Below, in pieces: positions 1 to 8,614 of a stretch of DNA of 15,497 bases. Under the pieces are notes generated by a model. The model worked only from the letters and a program-made list of their open reading frames with translations, did not search any database and was not told the origin of the DNA. This stretch comes from Burkholderiales bacterium. Lineage in GTDB: Bacteria; Pseudomonadota; Gammaproteobacteria; Burkholderiales; Burkholderiaceae_C. Both the position numbers and the translations under genes were made by a program. Position 1 is the stretch's first letter. Each line of letters starts with the position of its first letter. The stretch lies in contig CANJKD010000006.1 in the NCBI GenBank assembly GCA_947474415.1, forward strand, positions 1 to 15,497. The letters are read 5' to 3'.

Positions 1-873
<873 letters not shown>

Positions 874-1000
874 TCAACCGGCTGTCACCCGGCGGCAGCA
901 GGACGCACGGCATCTGCAATAGTTGTCTTCGAATGATAGCCGCACGGTGGGTGCCCCCTGCTCTTTGGCGGGCGGATTTCGAGGCCAAAGTGGGCCCGTC

Positions 1001-1006
1001 GATAAT
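1001..1006 (+). promoter_or_regulatory. Putative -10 element of hemJ, leaderless arrangement
   Basis: GATAAT matches TATAAT at 5 of 6 positions and ends exactly 6 nt before the ATG at 1013. A start site at normal distance would fall on the A of that ATG. No Shine-Dalgarno sequence is present. The -35 position (TTCGAG at 978-983) is poor. Confidence 0.4.
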
Positions 1007-1012
1007 CATCCG

Positions 1013-1441
1013 ATGCCCTGGATCAAAGCCTTTCACATCGTCTTCGTGGCCAGCTGGTTTGCCGGCCTGTTCTATCTGCCGCGTCTGTTCGTCAACCTCG
1101 CGATGGTGCCGCCCGACAGCCACGCGGAACGCGAACGGCTGCTGCTGATGGCGCGCAAACTTTACCGTTTTTCGAGCCTGCTGATGGTGCCGGCGCTGGC
1201 CCTCGGCCTGTGGTTGTGGCTGGGCTACGGCATCGGTCGCGGGCCTGGCAGCGGCTGGATGCATGCGAAGCTGGTGCTGGTGCTGCTGGCGATCGGCTAC
1301 CACCACGCCTGCCGCTCGCTGCTGCGCAAGTTCGAGCAGTTCACGAACACGCGCAGCGAGCGCTGGTTCCGGGTTTTCAACGAATCGGCGGTAGGGGTGT
1401 TCACCGCGATCGTGGTGCTCGTGGTGGTCAAGCCTTTCTGA
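1013..1441 (+). CDS. hemJ: HemJ-type protoporphyrinogen IX oxidase (CopD/UPF0093 family membrane protein)
   Basis: 142 residues, the usual HemJ length. It begins MPWIKAFHIVFVASWFAGLF and continues YLPRLFV, close to the HemJ signature KAFH..x..WFAGLFYLxRLFVY. Four hydrophobic segments lie at about 5-27, 52-72, 83-98 and 124-140. The conserved His8, GWMHAKL (Lys86) and FNE near 122-124 correspond to the haem-binding and catalytic region described for HemJ. HemJ oxidises protoporphyrinogen IX in the inner membrane, the step before iron insertion. Its position next to the early-step gene hemB supports a haem role over copper transport (CopD), though automatic annotation may say only CopD family. 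An earlier in-frame ATG at 923 adds a non-membrane leader unlike the family, so 1013 is preferred. The vanZ-like gene starts 10 bp after its stop. Confidence 0.75.
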   Translation: MPWIKAFHIVFVASWFAGLFYLPRLFVNLAMVPPDSHAERERLLLMARKLYRFSSLLMVPALALGLWLWLGYGIGRGPGSGWMHAKLVLVLLAIGYHHACRSLLRKFEQFTNTRSERWFRVFNESAVGVFTAIVVLVVVKPF

Positions 1442-1451
1442 CTCTGAAGGC

Positions 1452-2570
1452 ATGGCCGTGGCGCGCCACCGCAGCTCCGCTTCGCCGCTCGCGTGGCTTT
1501 ACGCGGCGCTGATTGTCTACGCGAGCCTGTACCCGTTCACCGGGTGGCGCATGCCTGGCGTGCCACTGGCTCACTACCTGAGCCTGCCGTGGCCACGCTG
1601 GTGGACGGAATTCGACCTCGCGTCCAACCTGCTCGGCTACATGCCGCTGGGGGCGCTCGTCTTCGCGGCCCTGGTGCGCACGGGGACGCGTTCGTGGCCG
1701 GCGCTGGGCCTGGCAGTCGTCGCAGGCACCGCGTTGTCCCTGGCCATGGAAACGCTGCAGAACTTCCTGCCTCAGCGTGTGGCCTCGAATGTCGACCTGG
1801 GGCTGAACGGGCTCGGCGCGCTGCTCGGTGCGGCGCTCGGTTGGTGGGTGCACTGGCGCGGTGGCATCGAGCGCTGGCAGGCGGCGCGCGACCGCTGGTT
1901 CATCACGCGGAGTGCCGGCGGCCTGGCGCTGCTGCTGCTGTGGCCGTTCGGCCTGCTGTTCCCGTTGCCGGTGCCGCTCGGTGTCGGGCAGGTGCTGGGC
2001 CGGGTTCAGGAGGCGGTGGCGGCCGTGGTGCAGGACACGGCCGTCGCGGCGTGGTTCGAGGGTTGGGCCGAGACCGAACTCGAACGCGCGGCCCTGTCGC
2101 CCGGTGGCGAATTCGCGCTGATCGCGCTCGGTCTGCTGGCGCCGTGCATGTTGGCGTTCTCGGTTGCGCGGCCGGGCTGGCGGCGGCTCGTGCTGGTGCT
2201 GGGCGCGACGCTGCTCGGGTGCTTGGCGACCACGCTGTCGACGGCACTGAACTTCGGCCCCCAACATGCCTTGGCCTGGAGCACGCCGCAGGCGCTGGCC
2301 GCGCTGGGGTTCGCCGCGCTGCTGGCCAGCGGGCTCAGCATGGCGCCGCAGCGTGCCGCCGCCGGCCTGGCGCTGGTGATGTTGACGGCGCTGGTGGTGG
2401 TGGTGGCGCAGGCCCCGTCCGACCCGTTCTTTGCCGAAAGCCTGCAAGGCTGGGAGCAGGGGCGCTTCATCCGCTTTCATGGCGCTGCGCGCTGGGTGGG
2501 TTGGTTGTGGCCCTATGCGGTCATTGCCTACCTGCTGGCGCGGCTGGGGGGGCGTGAGGAGCCCTCTTAA
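1452..2570 (+). CDS. VanZ-family multi-pass membrane protein
   Basis: 372 residues with about ten hydrophobic segments (near 13-28, 58-75, 83-98, 117-134, 152-175, 212-232, 237-257, 270-287, 292-312 and 345-362). The first 135 residues carry the VanZ pattern: NLLGYMPLG, then ETLQNFLPQR..S..D, then NGLGALLGAALG. The domain is named after a teicoplanin-resistance accessory protein, but most members have no known function, and resistance should not be inferred here. The C-terminal 240 residues extend well past the VanZ domain as further membrane helices of unknown role. GAAGG sits 4 nt before the ATG as a ribosome site. It is probably co-transcribed with hemJ. The TAA stop is part of a TAAAAT hexamer that may serve the next gene. 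Confidence 0.85.
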   Translation: MAVARHRSSASPLAWLYAALIVYASLYPFTGWRMPGVPLAHYLSLPWPRWWTEFDLASNLLGYMPLGALVFAALVRTGTRSWPALGLAVVAGTALSLAMETLQNFLPQRVASNVDLGLNGLGALLGAALGWWVHWRGGIERWQAARDRWFITRSAGGLALLLLWPFGLLFPLPVPLGVGQVLGRVQEAVAAVVQDTAVAAWFEGWAETELERAALSPGGEFALIALGLLAPCMLAFSVARPGWRRLVLVLGATLLGCLATTLSTALNFGPQHALAWSTPQALAALGFAALLASGLSMAPQRAAAGLALVMLTALVVVVAQAPSDPFFAESLQGWEQGRFIRFHGAARWVGWLWPYAVIAYLLARLGGREEPS

Positions 2571-2573
2571 AAT
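2568..2573 (+). promoter_or_regulatory. Putative -10 element of the ferredoxin gene, leaderless arrangement
   Basis: TAAAAT matches TATAAT at 5 of 6 positions and ends exactly 6 nt before the ATG at 2580. It overlaps the stop codon of the vanZ-like gene. No Shine-Dalgarno precedes the ATG and the -35 region is G-rich with no match. Confidence 0.35.
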
Positions 2574-2579
2574 GGCACG

Positions 2580-2906
2580 ATGAGTTATTACCAGCGTCAC
2601 ATTTTCTTTTGTTTGAACCAACGCGAGAACGGCGAAACCGCCTGCGCACAGCAAGGCGCACAGGCGGGCTTCGACCACTGCAAATCACGCGTCAAGGCCG
2701 AGCGGCTGGCCGGCCCCGGCGGCGTGCGGGTCAACAAGGCCGGTTGCCTCGACCGCTGTGCCGGCGGGCCGGCGGCAGTGGTCTACCCCGAGGCGGTCTG
2801 GTACACCTTCGTCGACCAGCAAGACATCGACGAAATCGTCGATTCGCACCTGAAGAACGGCAGGGTGGTCGAGCGCCTGGTTCTGCCGCCGAATGTGGGC
2901 AGATGA
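2580..2906 (+). CDS. (2Fe-2S) ferredoxin, thioredoxin-like fold
   Basis: 108 residues, full length for this small family. It starts MSYYQRHIFFCLNQR, continues with a cysteine at 22 and C34, and has the distal pair in NKAGCLDRCAGGPAAVVYPE (C56 and C60), followed by VWYTFVDQQDIDEIVDSHL. This is the Shethna/NuoE-like thioredoxin-fold [2Fe-2S] arrangement, with C11, C22, C56 and C60 the likely cluster ligands and C34 extra. It should be a soluble electron carrier. The partner is unknown. It lies 41 bp before an alpha/beta hydrolase gene on the same strand. Confidence 0.88.
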   Translation: MSYYQRHIFFCLNQRENGETACAQQGAQAGFDHCKSRVKAERLAGPGGVRVNKAGCLDRCAGGPAAVVYPEAVWYTFVDQQDIDEIVDSHLKNGRVVERLVLPPNVGR

Positions 2907-2947
2907 GGGCCAGTCGGTGAAGGCCGTTCGATGAGGACAGGGCAGCG

Positions 2948-3589
2948 ATGAACTCTGGCACCTTGCGCCAGAGCGTGGCCGGCCCGGCGGGAGCCCTCGA
3001 GTGCGCCGTCGACATGCCGGCCGCGTTGCCGCTGCGCGGCACCGTGGTGGTCTGCCACCCGCACCCGCAGCATGGCGGCACCATGGACAACAAAGTGGTG
3101 CAGACGCTGGCCCGCGCCTTTGTCCAGCTCGGCTGGCGCAGCGTGCGCTTCAACTTTCGCGGCGTCGGTGCGTCGGCGGGCGTGTGGGACGACGGCCTCG
3201 GCGAGGTCGACGACGCGCTGGCCGTGATCGCTGCCTTTCGCGCCTCGACCGGCGAGGCTGGGCAGCCGTTCATGCTTGCCGGTTTCTCGTTCGGCGGCTA
3301 TGTGGCGGCCTGCGCTGCGGCGCGCTTGCCCGAGGCCGACAAGCCGCAGCGCCTGGTGCTCATCGGCCCGTCGACGCAGAAGCAGCAGGCGCCACCGGTG
3401 CCCGCCAACACGCTGGTGATCCACGGTGAGACCGACGATGTGGTGCCGCTCGCCGCCACGCTCGACTGGGCCCGGCCGCAGTCGCTGCCGGTGCTGGTGT
3501 TTCCCGGCGTTGGGCACTTCTTCCACGGGCAGTTGGGCTTGCTCAAGAACGTCGTGGTGCAGGAACTGATGCCGCGCCAAGGGCTCTGA
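2948..3589 (+). CDS. Small alpha/beta hydrolase (dienelactone-hydrolase/CocE-like)
   Basis: 213 residues. It contains VVVCHPHPQHGGTMDNKVV (oxyanion region, about 33-51), FNFRGVGAS (68-76), the nucleophile elbow GFSFGG with Ser114, the acid loop HGETDDVVP (Asp163) and the histidine in FPGVGHFFHG (His190). The triad is therefore complete. The HPHP..GGTMDNKVV pattern is typical of a conserved proteobacterial subgroup annotated only as alpha/beta hydrolase. The substrate is unknown. There is no signal peptide, so it is likely cytosolic. GAGGACAGGG upstream of the ATG can act as a ribosome site. Confidence 0.88.
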   Translation: MNSGTLRQSVAGPAGALECAVDMPAALPLRGTVVVCHPHPQHGGTMDNKVVQTLARAFVQLGWRSVRFNFRGVGASAGVWDDGLGEVDDALAVIAAFRASTGEAGQPFMLAGFSFGGYVAACAAARLPEADKPQRLVLIGPSTQKQQAPPVPANTLVIHGETDDVVPLAATLDWARPQSLPVLVFPGVGHFFHGQLGLLKNVVVQELMPRQGL

Positions 3590-3596
3590 ACCGGGC

Positions 3597-3611
3597 CGGC
3601 GCATGGCGCCG
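3597..3611 (+). terminator. Short GC hairpin downstream of the hydrolase gene, possible terminator
   Basis: Perfect 6-bp arms CGGCGC and GCGCCG with a 3-nt loop (ATG), 7 bp after the hydrolase stop. No T-run follows, so activity as an intrinsic terminator is uncertain. An upstream in-frame ATG for the next gene lies in the loop, which argues against that ATG as a start. Confidence 0.3.
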
Positions 3612-3683
3612 ATTCGTGTCTCACCTTGGCCCGCCTCGGCCCGCTGCACCTCCAAACTCAAGATTTCTTCAACCGGTATGTCA

Positions 3684-4856
3684 ATGAAACGTCTCCTTCC
3701 CCTTGCCCTGTTCCTGGTGGCCGCCACCGCCGCCTTCGGGCAGGCACCGCAGCCGCCCGAAGTGGCGGCCAAGAGCTTTCTGGTGCTCGACCTGACCAGC
3801 AACCAGACCCTCGCCGAGCGCGATGCCGACGCCAGCTCCGACCCGGCCTCGCTGACCAAGCTGATGAGCGCCTATGTGGTCTTCACCGCCATCAAGGACA
3901 AGAAGCTCGCGCTCGACCAGAAACTGCCGGTGTCGAAGCGCGCCTGGGACGAGCGCAAGGCCGGCGGCTCGCTGATGTTCATCGACACGACGATGACGCC
4001 GACCGTCGAAGAACTGCTGCGTGGCGAGATCGTGCAGTCGGGCAACGACGCGGCGGTGGTACTGGCTGAAGCTGTGGGCGGCACGCTCGACCAGTTTGTC
4101 GCGATGATGAACCGCCAGGCCGCCGCCTTCGGCCTGAAGAACACCACCTTCAAGAACGTGACCGGCCTGACCGAAACCGGCCACCGCAGCACCGCGCGTG
4201 ACCTGGCCGTGATTGCCACGCACATCATTCGCGACTTTCCCGAGTTCTTCACCTACTACTCGATCAAGGACTACAAGTACAACAACATCGCGCAGCCGAA
4301 CCGCAACCTGCTGCTGCGCCGCGACCCGACCGTCGACGGCATGAAGACCGGCTACACCGAGGCGGCGGGCTACTGCTTGATCGCCACCGCGCAGCGCGAA
4401 TTCCCGAACCTCGGCGCGAATGGCAGTGGGCCCGGCAAGCGGCGCATTCTCACCGTGGTGCTGAACACCACTTCGATGCAGGCGCGTGCGAACGAAAGCC
4501 AGATGCTGCTGAACTGGGGCTTCCAGGCCTTCGACACGATGCGCCTGTTCGACGAGGCCAAGCCCATCGTCACGCCCGAGGTCTGGAAGGGCAAGGAAAA
4601 GCTCGCCAAGCTCGGCGCGGCTGGTGGCCTGTTTGTGACCGTGCCGAAGGGCGAGGGCGGCAAGCTGCAGACGAAGGTGGAGCGCACCGACCCACTGGTC
4701 GCGCCACTGCTGAAGGGCCAGCGCGTGGGCACGATCAAGGTCAGCACGGCTTCGGGCGCGGCCGTGCTCGACGTGCCGCTGGTGGTGCTGGAGCCAGTCG
4801 AGCAGGCCGGCATTCTGGGCCGCGCCTGGGATGCGCTTCGGCTGTGGATCAAGTAG
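3684..4856 (+). CDS. D-alanyl-D-alanine carboxypeptidase (class C low-molecular-weight PBP, PBP5/6 type)
   Basis: 390 residues from the chosen start. It opens with a signal peptide (MKRLLPLALFLVAATAAFG), so the enzyme is exported. The three penicillin-binding motifs are intact: SLTK at 56-59 (Ser56 nucleophile), SGN at 119-121 and KTG at 221-223. A PBP5-like C-terminal beta domain follows (about 280-375), then a short amphipathic end, GILGRAWDALRLWIK, which likely holds it to the outer face of the inner membrane. It removes the terminal D-alanine from peptidoglycan pentapeptides. A small glycine-rich insertion (about 243-253) sits before the ILTVVLNT strand. ATGs at 3678 and 3603 are in frame, but 3684 gives the cleanest signal peptide. 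The next gene encodes a D-amino-acid aminotransferase. Confidence 0.93.
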   Translation: MKRLLPLALFLVAATAAFGQAPQPPEVAAKSFLVLDLTSNQTLAERDADASSDPASLTKLMSAYVVFTAIKDKKLALDQKLPVSKRAWDERKAGGSLMFIDTTMTPTVEELLRGEIVQSGNDAAVVLAEAVGGTLDQFVAMMNRQAAAFGLKNTTFKNVTGLTETGHRSTARDLAVIATHIIRDFPEFFTYYSIKDYKYNNIAQPNRNLLLRRDPTVDGMKTGYTEAAGYCLIATAQREFPNLGANGSGPGKRRILTVVLNTTSMQARANESQMLLNWGFQAFDTMRLFDEAKPIVTPEVWKGKEKLAKLGAAGGLFVTVPKGEGGKLQTKVERTDPLVAPLLKGQRVGTIKVSTASGAAVLDVPLVVLEPVEQAGILGRAWDALRLWIK

Positions 4857-4860
4857 GGTA

Positions 4861-4912
4861 GACGGTGCACCCGGGCCGGGTACGGCGCCACCTGCCGGGC
4901 GGGTGCACGGTC
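4861..4912 (+). terminator. Hairpin after the carboxypeptidase gene, probable transcription terminator
   Basis: GTGCACCCG (4865-4873) pairs perfectly with CGGGTGCAC (4900-4908). Beyond a G-G mismatch, GAC and GTC extend the stem by 3 bp. The 26-nt loop contains a further short GGC/GCC pairing. It lies 4 bp after the stop codon. Only a weak T tract (GTTT) follows, so it may work with Rho or as an mRNA 3' end stabiliser. Confidence 0.45.
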
Positions 4913-5027
4913 AGTTTGGGGCGGCCCGGCGCTGGCCGGTGTCGAACATTGCCCCCGGCACTGGTGTATTGTTGTCAGCGCCCACGCGGATGCGCTGGCC
5001 TGCGATAGCAACCCTGCAGGAGGAACG

Positions 5028-5930
5028 ATGCAAACCATTCCCGACTCCCTGTGCTACCTCAACGGCGACTACAGCTCGCTGCGCGACGCGAAGGTGTCGG
5101 TGCTCGACCGCGGGTTCATCTTCGGCGACGGCATCTATGAGGTGGTGCCGGCCTATGGCGGCAAGCTGTTCCGATTCGACGAGCACATGGCCCGGCTGGG
5201 CCGCAGCCTGGCCAAGCTGCGCATTGCCAACCCGCACAGTCGCGAAGACTGGCTGGAGCGTTGCCGCCGGCTGATCGCGGCGCTGGTTCAGCAAGGGGCA
5301 GTGCAGCAAAAGCCTGCACGCGACCAGATCGTCTACATCCAGATCACACGCGGCGTGGCCTTGCGCGATCACGTGATACCCACCGACGTGACACCCACGG
5401 TGTTCATGATGTGCAGCCCGATGAAACCGGCCACGCCCGAGCAGCGCCACGCTGGCGTGGCCTGCGTGACCGCGCGCGACTTCCGCTGGGAGCGCGGCGA
5501 CATCAAGAGCACGTCGTTGCTCGGCAACGTGCTGGCGCGGCAGATCTCGGCCGACCACGGCGCCGCCGAAACCATCCTGTTCCGCGATGGCTTCCTGACC
5601 GAGGCGGCGGCCAGCAATGTGTGGGTGGTGCACGAGGGCGCCGTGCTCGGGCCACCGAAGAGCGAGCATGTGCTCGAAGGCATCCGCTACGAGCTGATCC
5701 GCGAGTTGTGCGAGGAAGTGGGCATCGCCTACAACCTGCGGCCGATTAACGAGGCCGATGTGTTCGCGGCCGACGAGATCTTCCTCAGCTCGGCCACCAA
5801 GCAAGTGCTGCCTGTCACCAGCCTCGATGGCCAGCCGGTCGGCCACGGCGCGCTGCGCGGCAAGCCCGGGCCGCTGTACGCGCGGCTGCACGAGGCCTAT
5901 GAAAGGGCCAAGGTTGCGCAGTCGATTTGA
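5028..5930 (+). CDS. dat: D-amino-acid aminotransferase (class IV PLP-dependent transaminase)
   Basis: 300 residues, normal length. The fold-type IV features are present: VSVLDRGFIFGDGIYEVVPAY near 23-43, QITRGVALRDHVIP at 105-118 (substrate carboxylate binding), the PLP lysine Lys160 in GDIKSTSLLGN, and the pyridine-nitrogen glutamate Glu192 in DGFLTEAAASNVWVV. The RGVALRDH.IP form fits D-amino-acid rather than branched-chain transaminases. The reaction is D-alanine plus 2-oxoglutarate to pyruvate plus D-glutamate, in the cytosol. A strong ribosome site, AGGAGG at 5018-5023, fixes the start. It follows a D-alanine-releasing carboxypeptidase and precedes the lipoate genes, an order common in Burkholderiales. 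Confidence 0.92.
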   Translation: MQTIPDSLCYLNGDYSSLRDAKVSVLDRGFIFGDGIYEVVPAYGGKLFRFDEHMARLGRSLAKLRIANPHSREDWLERCRRLIAALVQQGAVQQKPARDQIVYIQITRGVALRDHVIPTDVTPTVFMMCSPMKPATPEQRHAGVACVTARDFRWERGDIKSTSLLGNVLARQISADHGAAETILFRDGFLTEAAASNVWVVHEGAVLGPPKSEHVLEGIRYELIRELCEEVGIAYNLRPINEADVFAADEIFLSSATKQVLPVTSLDGQPVGHGALRGKPGPLYARLHEAYERAKVAQSI

Positions 5931-6002
5931 ACGCGTCCGAGGCCATTTTGGTGTATCAAATTCGGCGTTGCACCGCGCTCATCTGCCCCCATTTGTGAAC
6001 GC

Positions 6003-6290
6003 ATGAATACCGCCATGCAAGACATCCCGCCCGAACAATCGCTGATCACATACCCGTCGCAGTTCCCCATCAAGGTGATGGGCCTGAACGTCGACGGTTA
6101 TGTGCACGCCATCACCCGCATCGCCGAGCAGTTCGACCCGGCGTTCGACGCCACCACGGTGGAACTGCGCGCCAGCAAGGGCGACAAGTACCTGGGCGTG
6201 ACCATCACCATCACCGCAACCAGCCGCGAACAGCTCGACGAGCTCTACCGCACGCTGAGCACGCACCCGATGGTGAAGATGGTGCTGTGA
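6003..6290 (+). CDS. DUF493 (YbeD-family) protein
   Basis: 95 residues, full length for this small ferredoxin-like-fold family. Core pattern: [13 protein letters not shown], then [30 protein letters not shown]. YbeD-family genes usually sit directly before lipB, and its stop codon overlaps the lipB start (GTGA). This suggests translational coupling and a role linked to lipoate metabolism or allosteric control. The biochemical function is not known to me. A second in-frame ATG at 6015 is possible. No clear Shine-Dalgarno precedes either. Confidence 0.9.
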   Translation: MNTAMQDIPPEQSLITYPSQFPIKVMGLNVDGYVHAITRIAEQFDPAFDATTVELRASKGDKYLGVTITITATSREQLDELYRTLSTHPMVKMVL

Positions 6291-7012
6291 GCGGGGCGGC
6301 TGCGCCTGCGGGATCGCCGTTGCTGCGCTGGCTCGGGCGGGCCGAGTACGCGCCCACGCTGGCCGCGATGCGCGCCTTCACCGAAGCGCGCACGGCACGC
6401 TCTGATGGCACGCGCGACCTCACGCCCAACGACACGTCCGACGAAATCTGGCTCTGCGAGCACCCGCCCGTCTACACCCAGGGCCTGGCCGGCAAGCCCG
6501 AGCATGTGCTGAACCCGCACGGCATCGCGGTGGTGCGTACAAACCGCGGCGGGCAGGTCACTTACCACGGGCCGGGGCAGGTGGTGGCCTACCCGCTGAT
6601 CGACCTGAAGCGCCAGAACATCTTCGTCAAGGAATACGTTTACCGGCTGGAGCAGGCAGTGATCAAGACGCTGGCGCAGTTCGGTGTGACCGGCCAGCGC
6701 GTGGCGGGCGCGCCCGGCATCTACGTGCGGCTGGCGGACCCGTTCGGCCACGCGGCGCTGAACGGGCCGCCTGCCGACCCGTTCAGGGGCCTGGGTAAGA
6801 TCGCCGCACTTGGCATCAAGGTCAGCCGGCATTGCACTTACCACGGTGTGGCCCTGAACGTGTCCATGGACCTGCAACCGTTCAAAGGCATCAACCCCTG
6901 CGGCTATGCGGGCCTGCAAACGGTAGACCTTTCTACAATCGGGGTCCATGTTGGGTGGAGCGATGTGGCCGATGTATTCGCCGCCAAGCTCGCCACCTAC
7001 CTGAGCCCCTGA
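6287..7012 (+). CDS. lipB: Lipoyl(octanoyl) transferase
   Basis: 241 residues with a GTG start overlapping the DUF493 stop by 4 nt. It transfers octanoate from acyl carrier protein to lipoyl domains, making a thioester with its active cysteine. Visible motifs are [18 protein letters not shown] (58-75), [21 protein letters not shown] (87-107), [18 protein letters not shown] with catalytic Lys171, and [14 protein letters not shown] with catalytic Cys205. The 34-residue spacing of the Lys/Cys pair equals that of characterised LipB enzymes. An insertion rich in Pro and Gly (about 150-167, [20 protein letters not shown]) precedes the lysine motif. The stop codon is inside an 8-bp tandem repeat. 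Confidence 0.96.
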   Translation: MSGAAAPAGSPLLRWLGRAEYAPTLAAMRAFTEARTARSDGTRDLTPNDTSDEIWLCEHPPVYTQGLAGKPEHVLNPHGIAVVRTNRGGQVTYHGPGQVVAYPLIDLKRQNIFVKEYVYRLEQAVIKTLAQFGVTGQRVAGAPGIYVRLADPFGHAALNGPPADPFRGLGKIAALGIKVSRHCTYHGVALNVSMDLQPFKGINPCGYAGLQTVDLSTIGVHVGWSDVADVFAAKLATYLSP

Positions 7013-7028
7013 GCCCCTGAGCCCCTGA
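7001..7028 (+). repeat. 8-bp tandem repeat CTGAGCCC, three copies plus partial fourth, across the lipB stop
   Basis: CTGAGCCC occurs at 7001-7008, 7009-7016 and 7017-7024, and CTGA follows at 7025-7028. The lipB stop TGA is at 7010-7012. Because the unit is 8 bp and each copy has a TGA, stops occur in all three forward frames within the array. It probably arose by replication slippage and sits in the 44-bp lipB-lipA gap. Confidence 0.95.
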
Positions 7029-7056
7029 CTTCCGGCGCTTGCGCGCTCGACCAAAC

Positions 7057-8049
7057 ATGCCCACGAACTACGTGACCCGTGATGCGATGCCCGCCACCGG
7101 CTATGACGCCACCGCGAAGCAGAAGGCGCAGGCCAAGACGGCGCGCATTCCGATCAAGATCGTGCCGGCGGAAACCTTGAAGAAGCCCGACTGGATTCGC
7201 GTCAAGGCGGGCTCGCCGACCACGCGCTTCTACGAGATCAAGGCAATCCTGCGCGAGAACAAGCTCAACACGGTGTGCGAGGAAGCCTCTTGCCCGAACA
7301 TCGGCGAATGCTTCGGCAAGGGCACGGCCACCTTCATGATCATGGGCGACAAGTGCACCCGCCGCTGCCCGTTCTGCGACGTGGGCCACGGCCGGCCCGA
7401 CCCGCTGGATGCGGACGAGCCGCTGAACCTGGCGAAGACCATCGCTGCGCTGAAGCTGAAGTACGTCGTCATCACCAGCGTCGACCGCGACGACCTGCGC
7501 GACGGCGGTGCGGGCCATTTCGTCGAGTGCATCCGCAAGACGCGTGAGCTGTCGCCGGGCACGCAGATCGAGATCCTGACGCCCGACTTCCGCGGCCGCA
7601 TGGACCGCGCGCTCGACATCCTGAAGGCGGCGCCGCCCGACGTGATGAACCACAACTTGGAGACCACGCCGCGCCTGTACAAGGAAGCTCGGCCGGGCTC
7701 CGACTACGCGTTCTCGCTGAACCTGTTGAAGCGCTTCAAGGAGTTTGCGCCCCACGTGCCGACCAAGAGCGGTGTGATGGTCGGCCTGGGCGAGACCGAC
7801 GAAGAGATCCTGCAGGTGATGCGCGACATGCGCGAACACCAGATCGACATGCTGACGATCGGCCAGTACCTCGCGCCCAGCGGCCACCACCTGCCGGTGC
7901 GCCGCTATGTGCACCCGGATACCTTCAAAATGTTCGAGCGCGAGGCCGCTGCGATGGGTTTCACGCATGCGGCGGTGGGCGCGATGGTTCGTTCGAGTTA
8001 CCACGCCGACAAGCAGGCCGAAGCTGCGGGCGTGCGGGAACTGCCGTAG
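7057..8049 (+). CDS. lipA: Lipoyl synthase (radical SAM)
   Basis: 330 residues from the ATG at 7057. It inserts two sulfurs into the octanoyl chain made by LipB. The auxiliary [4Fe-4S] cluster, which is sacrificed as sulfur donor, is held by CX4CX5C (C74, C79, C85 in [13 protein letters not shown]). The radical SAM cluster is held by CX3CX2C (C100, C104, C107 in KCTRRCPFC). The C-terminal RSSYHAD supplies the conserved serine ligand. Also present are [18 protein letters not shown] and the [16 protein letters not shown] block. A TTG six codons upstream (7039) is in frame, but ATG 7057 is more natural. No strong Shine-Dalgarno is visible, and translation may follow on from lipB. Confidence 0.96.
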   Translation: MPTNYVTRDAMPATGYDATAKQKAQAKTARIPIKIVPAETLKKPDWIRVKAGSPTTRFYEIKAILRENKLNTVCEEASCPNIGECFGKGTATFMIMGDKCTRRCPFCDVGHGRPDPLDADEPLNLAKTIAALKLKYVVITSVDRDDLRDGGAGHFVECIRKTRELSPGTQIEILTPDFRGRMDRALDILKAAPPDVMNHNLETTPRLYKEARPGSDYAFSLNLLKRFKEFAPHVPTKSGVMVGLGETDEEILQVMRDMREHQIDMLTIGQYLAPSGHHLPVRRYVHPDTFKMFEREAAAMGFTHAAVGAMVRSSYHADKQAEAAGVRELP

Positions 8050-8058
8050 TCGCCAGTT

Positions 8059-8085
8059 GCAAGCTTGGCCCGGGGCCAAGCTTGC
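8059..8085. terminator. Perfect hairpin between convergent lipA and TlpA-like genes, probable bidirectional terminator
   Basis: GCAAGCTTGGCC (8059-8070) and GGCCAAGCTTGC (8074-8085) are perfect reverse complements around a 3-nt CGG loop. It fills the 43-bp gap between the lipA stop and the stop of the opposing gene, the usual place for a shared terminator. There is no T-run on either side. Confidence 0.6.
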
Positions 8086-8092
8086 GATCAGG

Positions 8093-8602
8093 TCAGGTCT
8101 CGGCCAACAGCTTCTCGACCAACTGGTGCAAGGCCACGAAGTCGGGTTCGCCGACGAAGCGCTTGACGATCTCGCCGCGCTTGTTGATGAGCACGCTGGT
8201 GGGTGTGAGTTGCACCTCGCCGAAGCGCTTGGCGAACTGGCCGGTGTTGTCGATCACCACGCCGAACGGCAGCTTGCGGGTCTCGGCGAAGTTGATCACG
8301 TAGGCCGGCGGGTCGTGGCTCATTGCGACTGCCAGTGTCTCGTAGCCGCGTGCCTTGAACTTCTCGTGGGTGGCGACGATCTTTGGCATCTCGTGCACGC
8401 AGGTCGTGCAACTCGTGGCCCAGAAATTCACCAGCACGACCTTGCCGCGCAGTTGGCGGGTGGTCGATTGGCTGCCATCGAGCAAGGTGTAGCCGACATC
8501 CGGCGCAACATCGTTCGCGCCCAGGATCTTGAACGCCAGCCCGCCGCTGACGCCGAGCGCGACAGTCACAATGGCGGCGGCAATGTAGTGGGCAGATTTC
8601 AA
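8093..8602 (-). CDS. TlpA/ResA-like thioredoxin-family protein, membrane anchored
   Basis: 169 residues with a proposed TTG start at 8602 (MKSAHYIAAAIVTVALGVSG). The first 28 residues form a signal anchor, so the thioredoxin domain should face the periplasm. The domain has KVVLVNFWATSCTTCVHEMPK with the redox pair C65-C68, and the cis-proline Pro134 in LTPTSVLINKRG. The role is probably thiol-disulfide reduction in the envelope, for example in cytochrome c maturation. The partner is not shown. No ATG lies close upstream in frame, the TTG has at most a weak GAAAG ribosome site, and further upstream the frame runs antisense through the DUF4197 gene. A GTG 11 codons downstream is a poorer alternative because it cuts the anchor. 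Confidence 0.87.
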   Translation of the reverse strand: MKSAHYIAAAIVTVALGVSGGLAFKILGANDVAPDVGYTLLDGSQSTTRQLRGKVVLVNFWATSCTTCVHEMPKIVATHEKFKARGYETLAVAMSHDPPAYVINFAETRKLPFGVVIDNTGQFAKRFGEVQLTPTSVLINKRGEIVKRFVGEPDFVALHQLVEKLLAET

Positions 8603-8608
8603 GGGAGG
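8601..8608 (+). promoter_or_regulatory. Strong ribosome binding site of the DUF4197 gene, overlapping the opposing TTG start
   Basis: AAGGGAGG lies 6 nt before the ATG at 8615. It fixes that start and places the DUF4197 ribosome site directly over the minus-strand TTG (8602-8600). Confidence 0.75.
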
Positions 8609-8614
8609 TCTTTC

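Noticed and set aside
1452..2570. Glycopeptide resistance gene
   Set aside because: Only the VanZ domain name points to resistance. No other van gene is present and most VanZ-family proteins have no link to resistance.
1428..2678. 416-codon minus-strand ORF opposite the vanZ-like gene
   Set aside because: It is rich in Arg, Gln and His with no domain, typical of antisense reading of GC-rich genes. The plus-strand VanZ protein has clear membrane segments and motifs.
2783..3859. 358-codon minus-strand ORF opposite the hydrolase gene
   Set aside because: The opposite strand encodes a hydrolase with a full catalytic triad. This frame has no motif.
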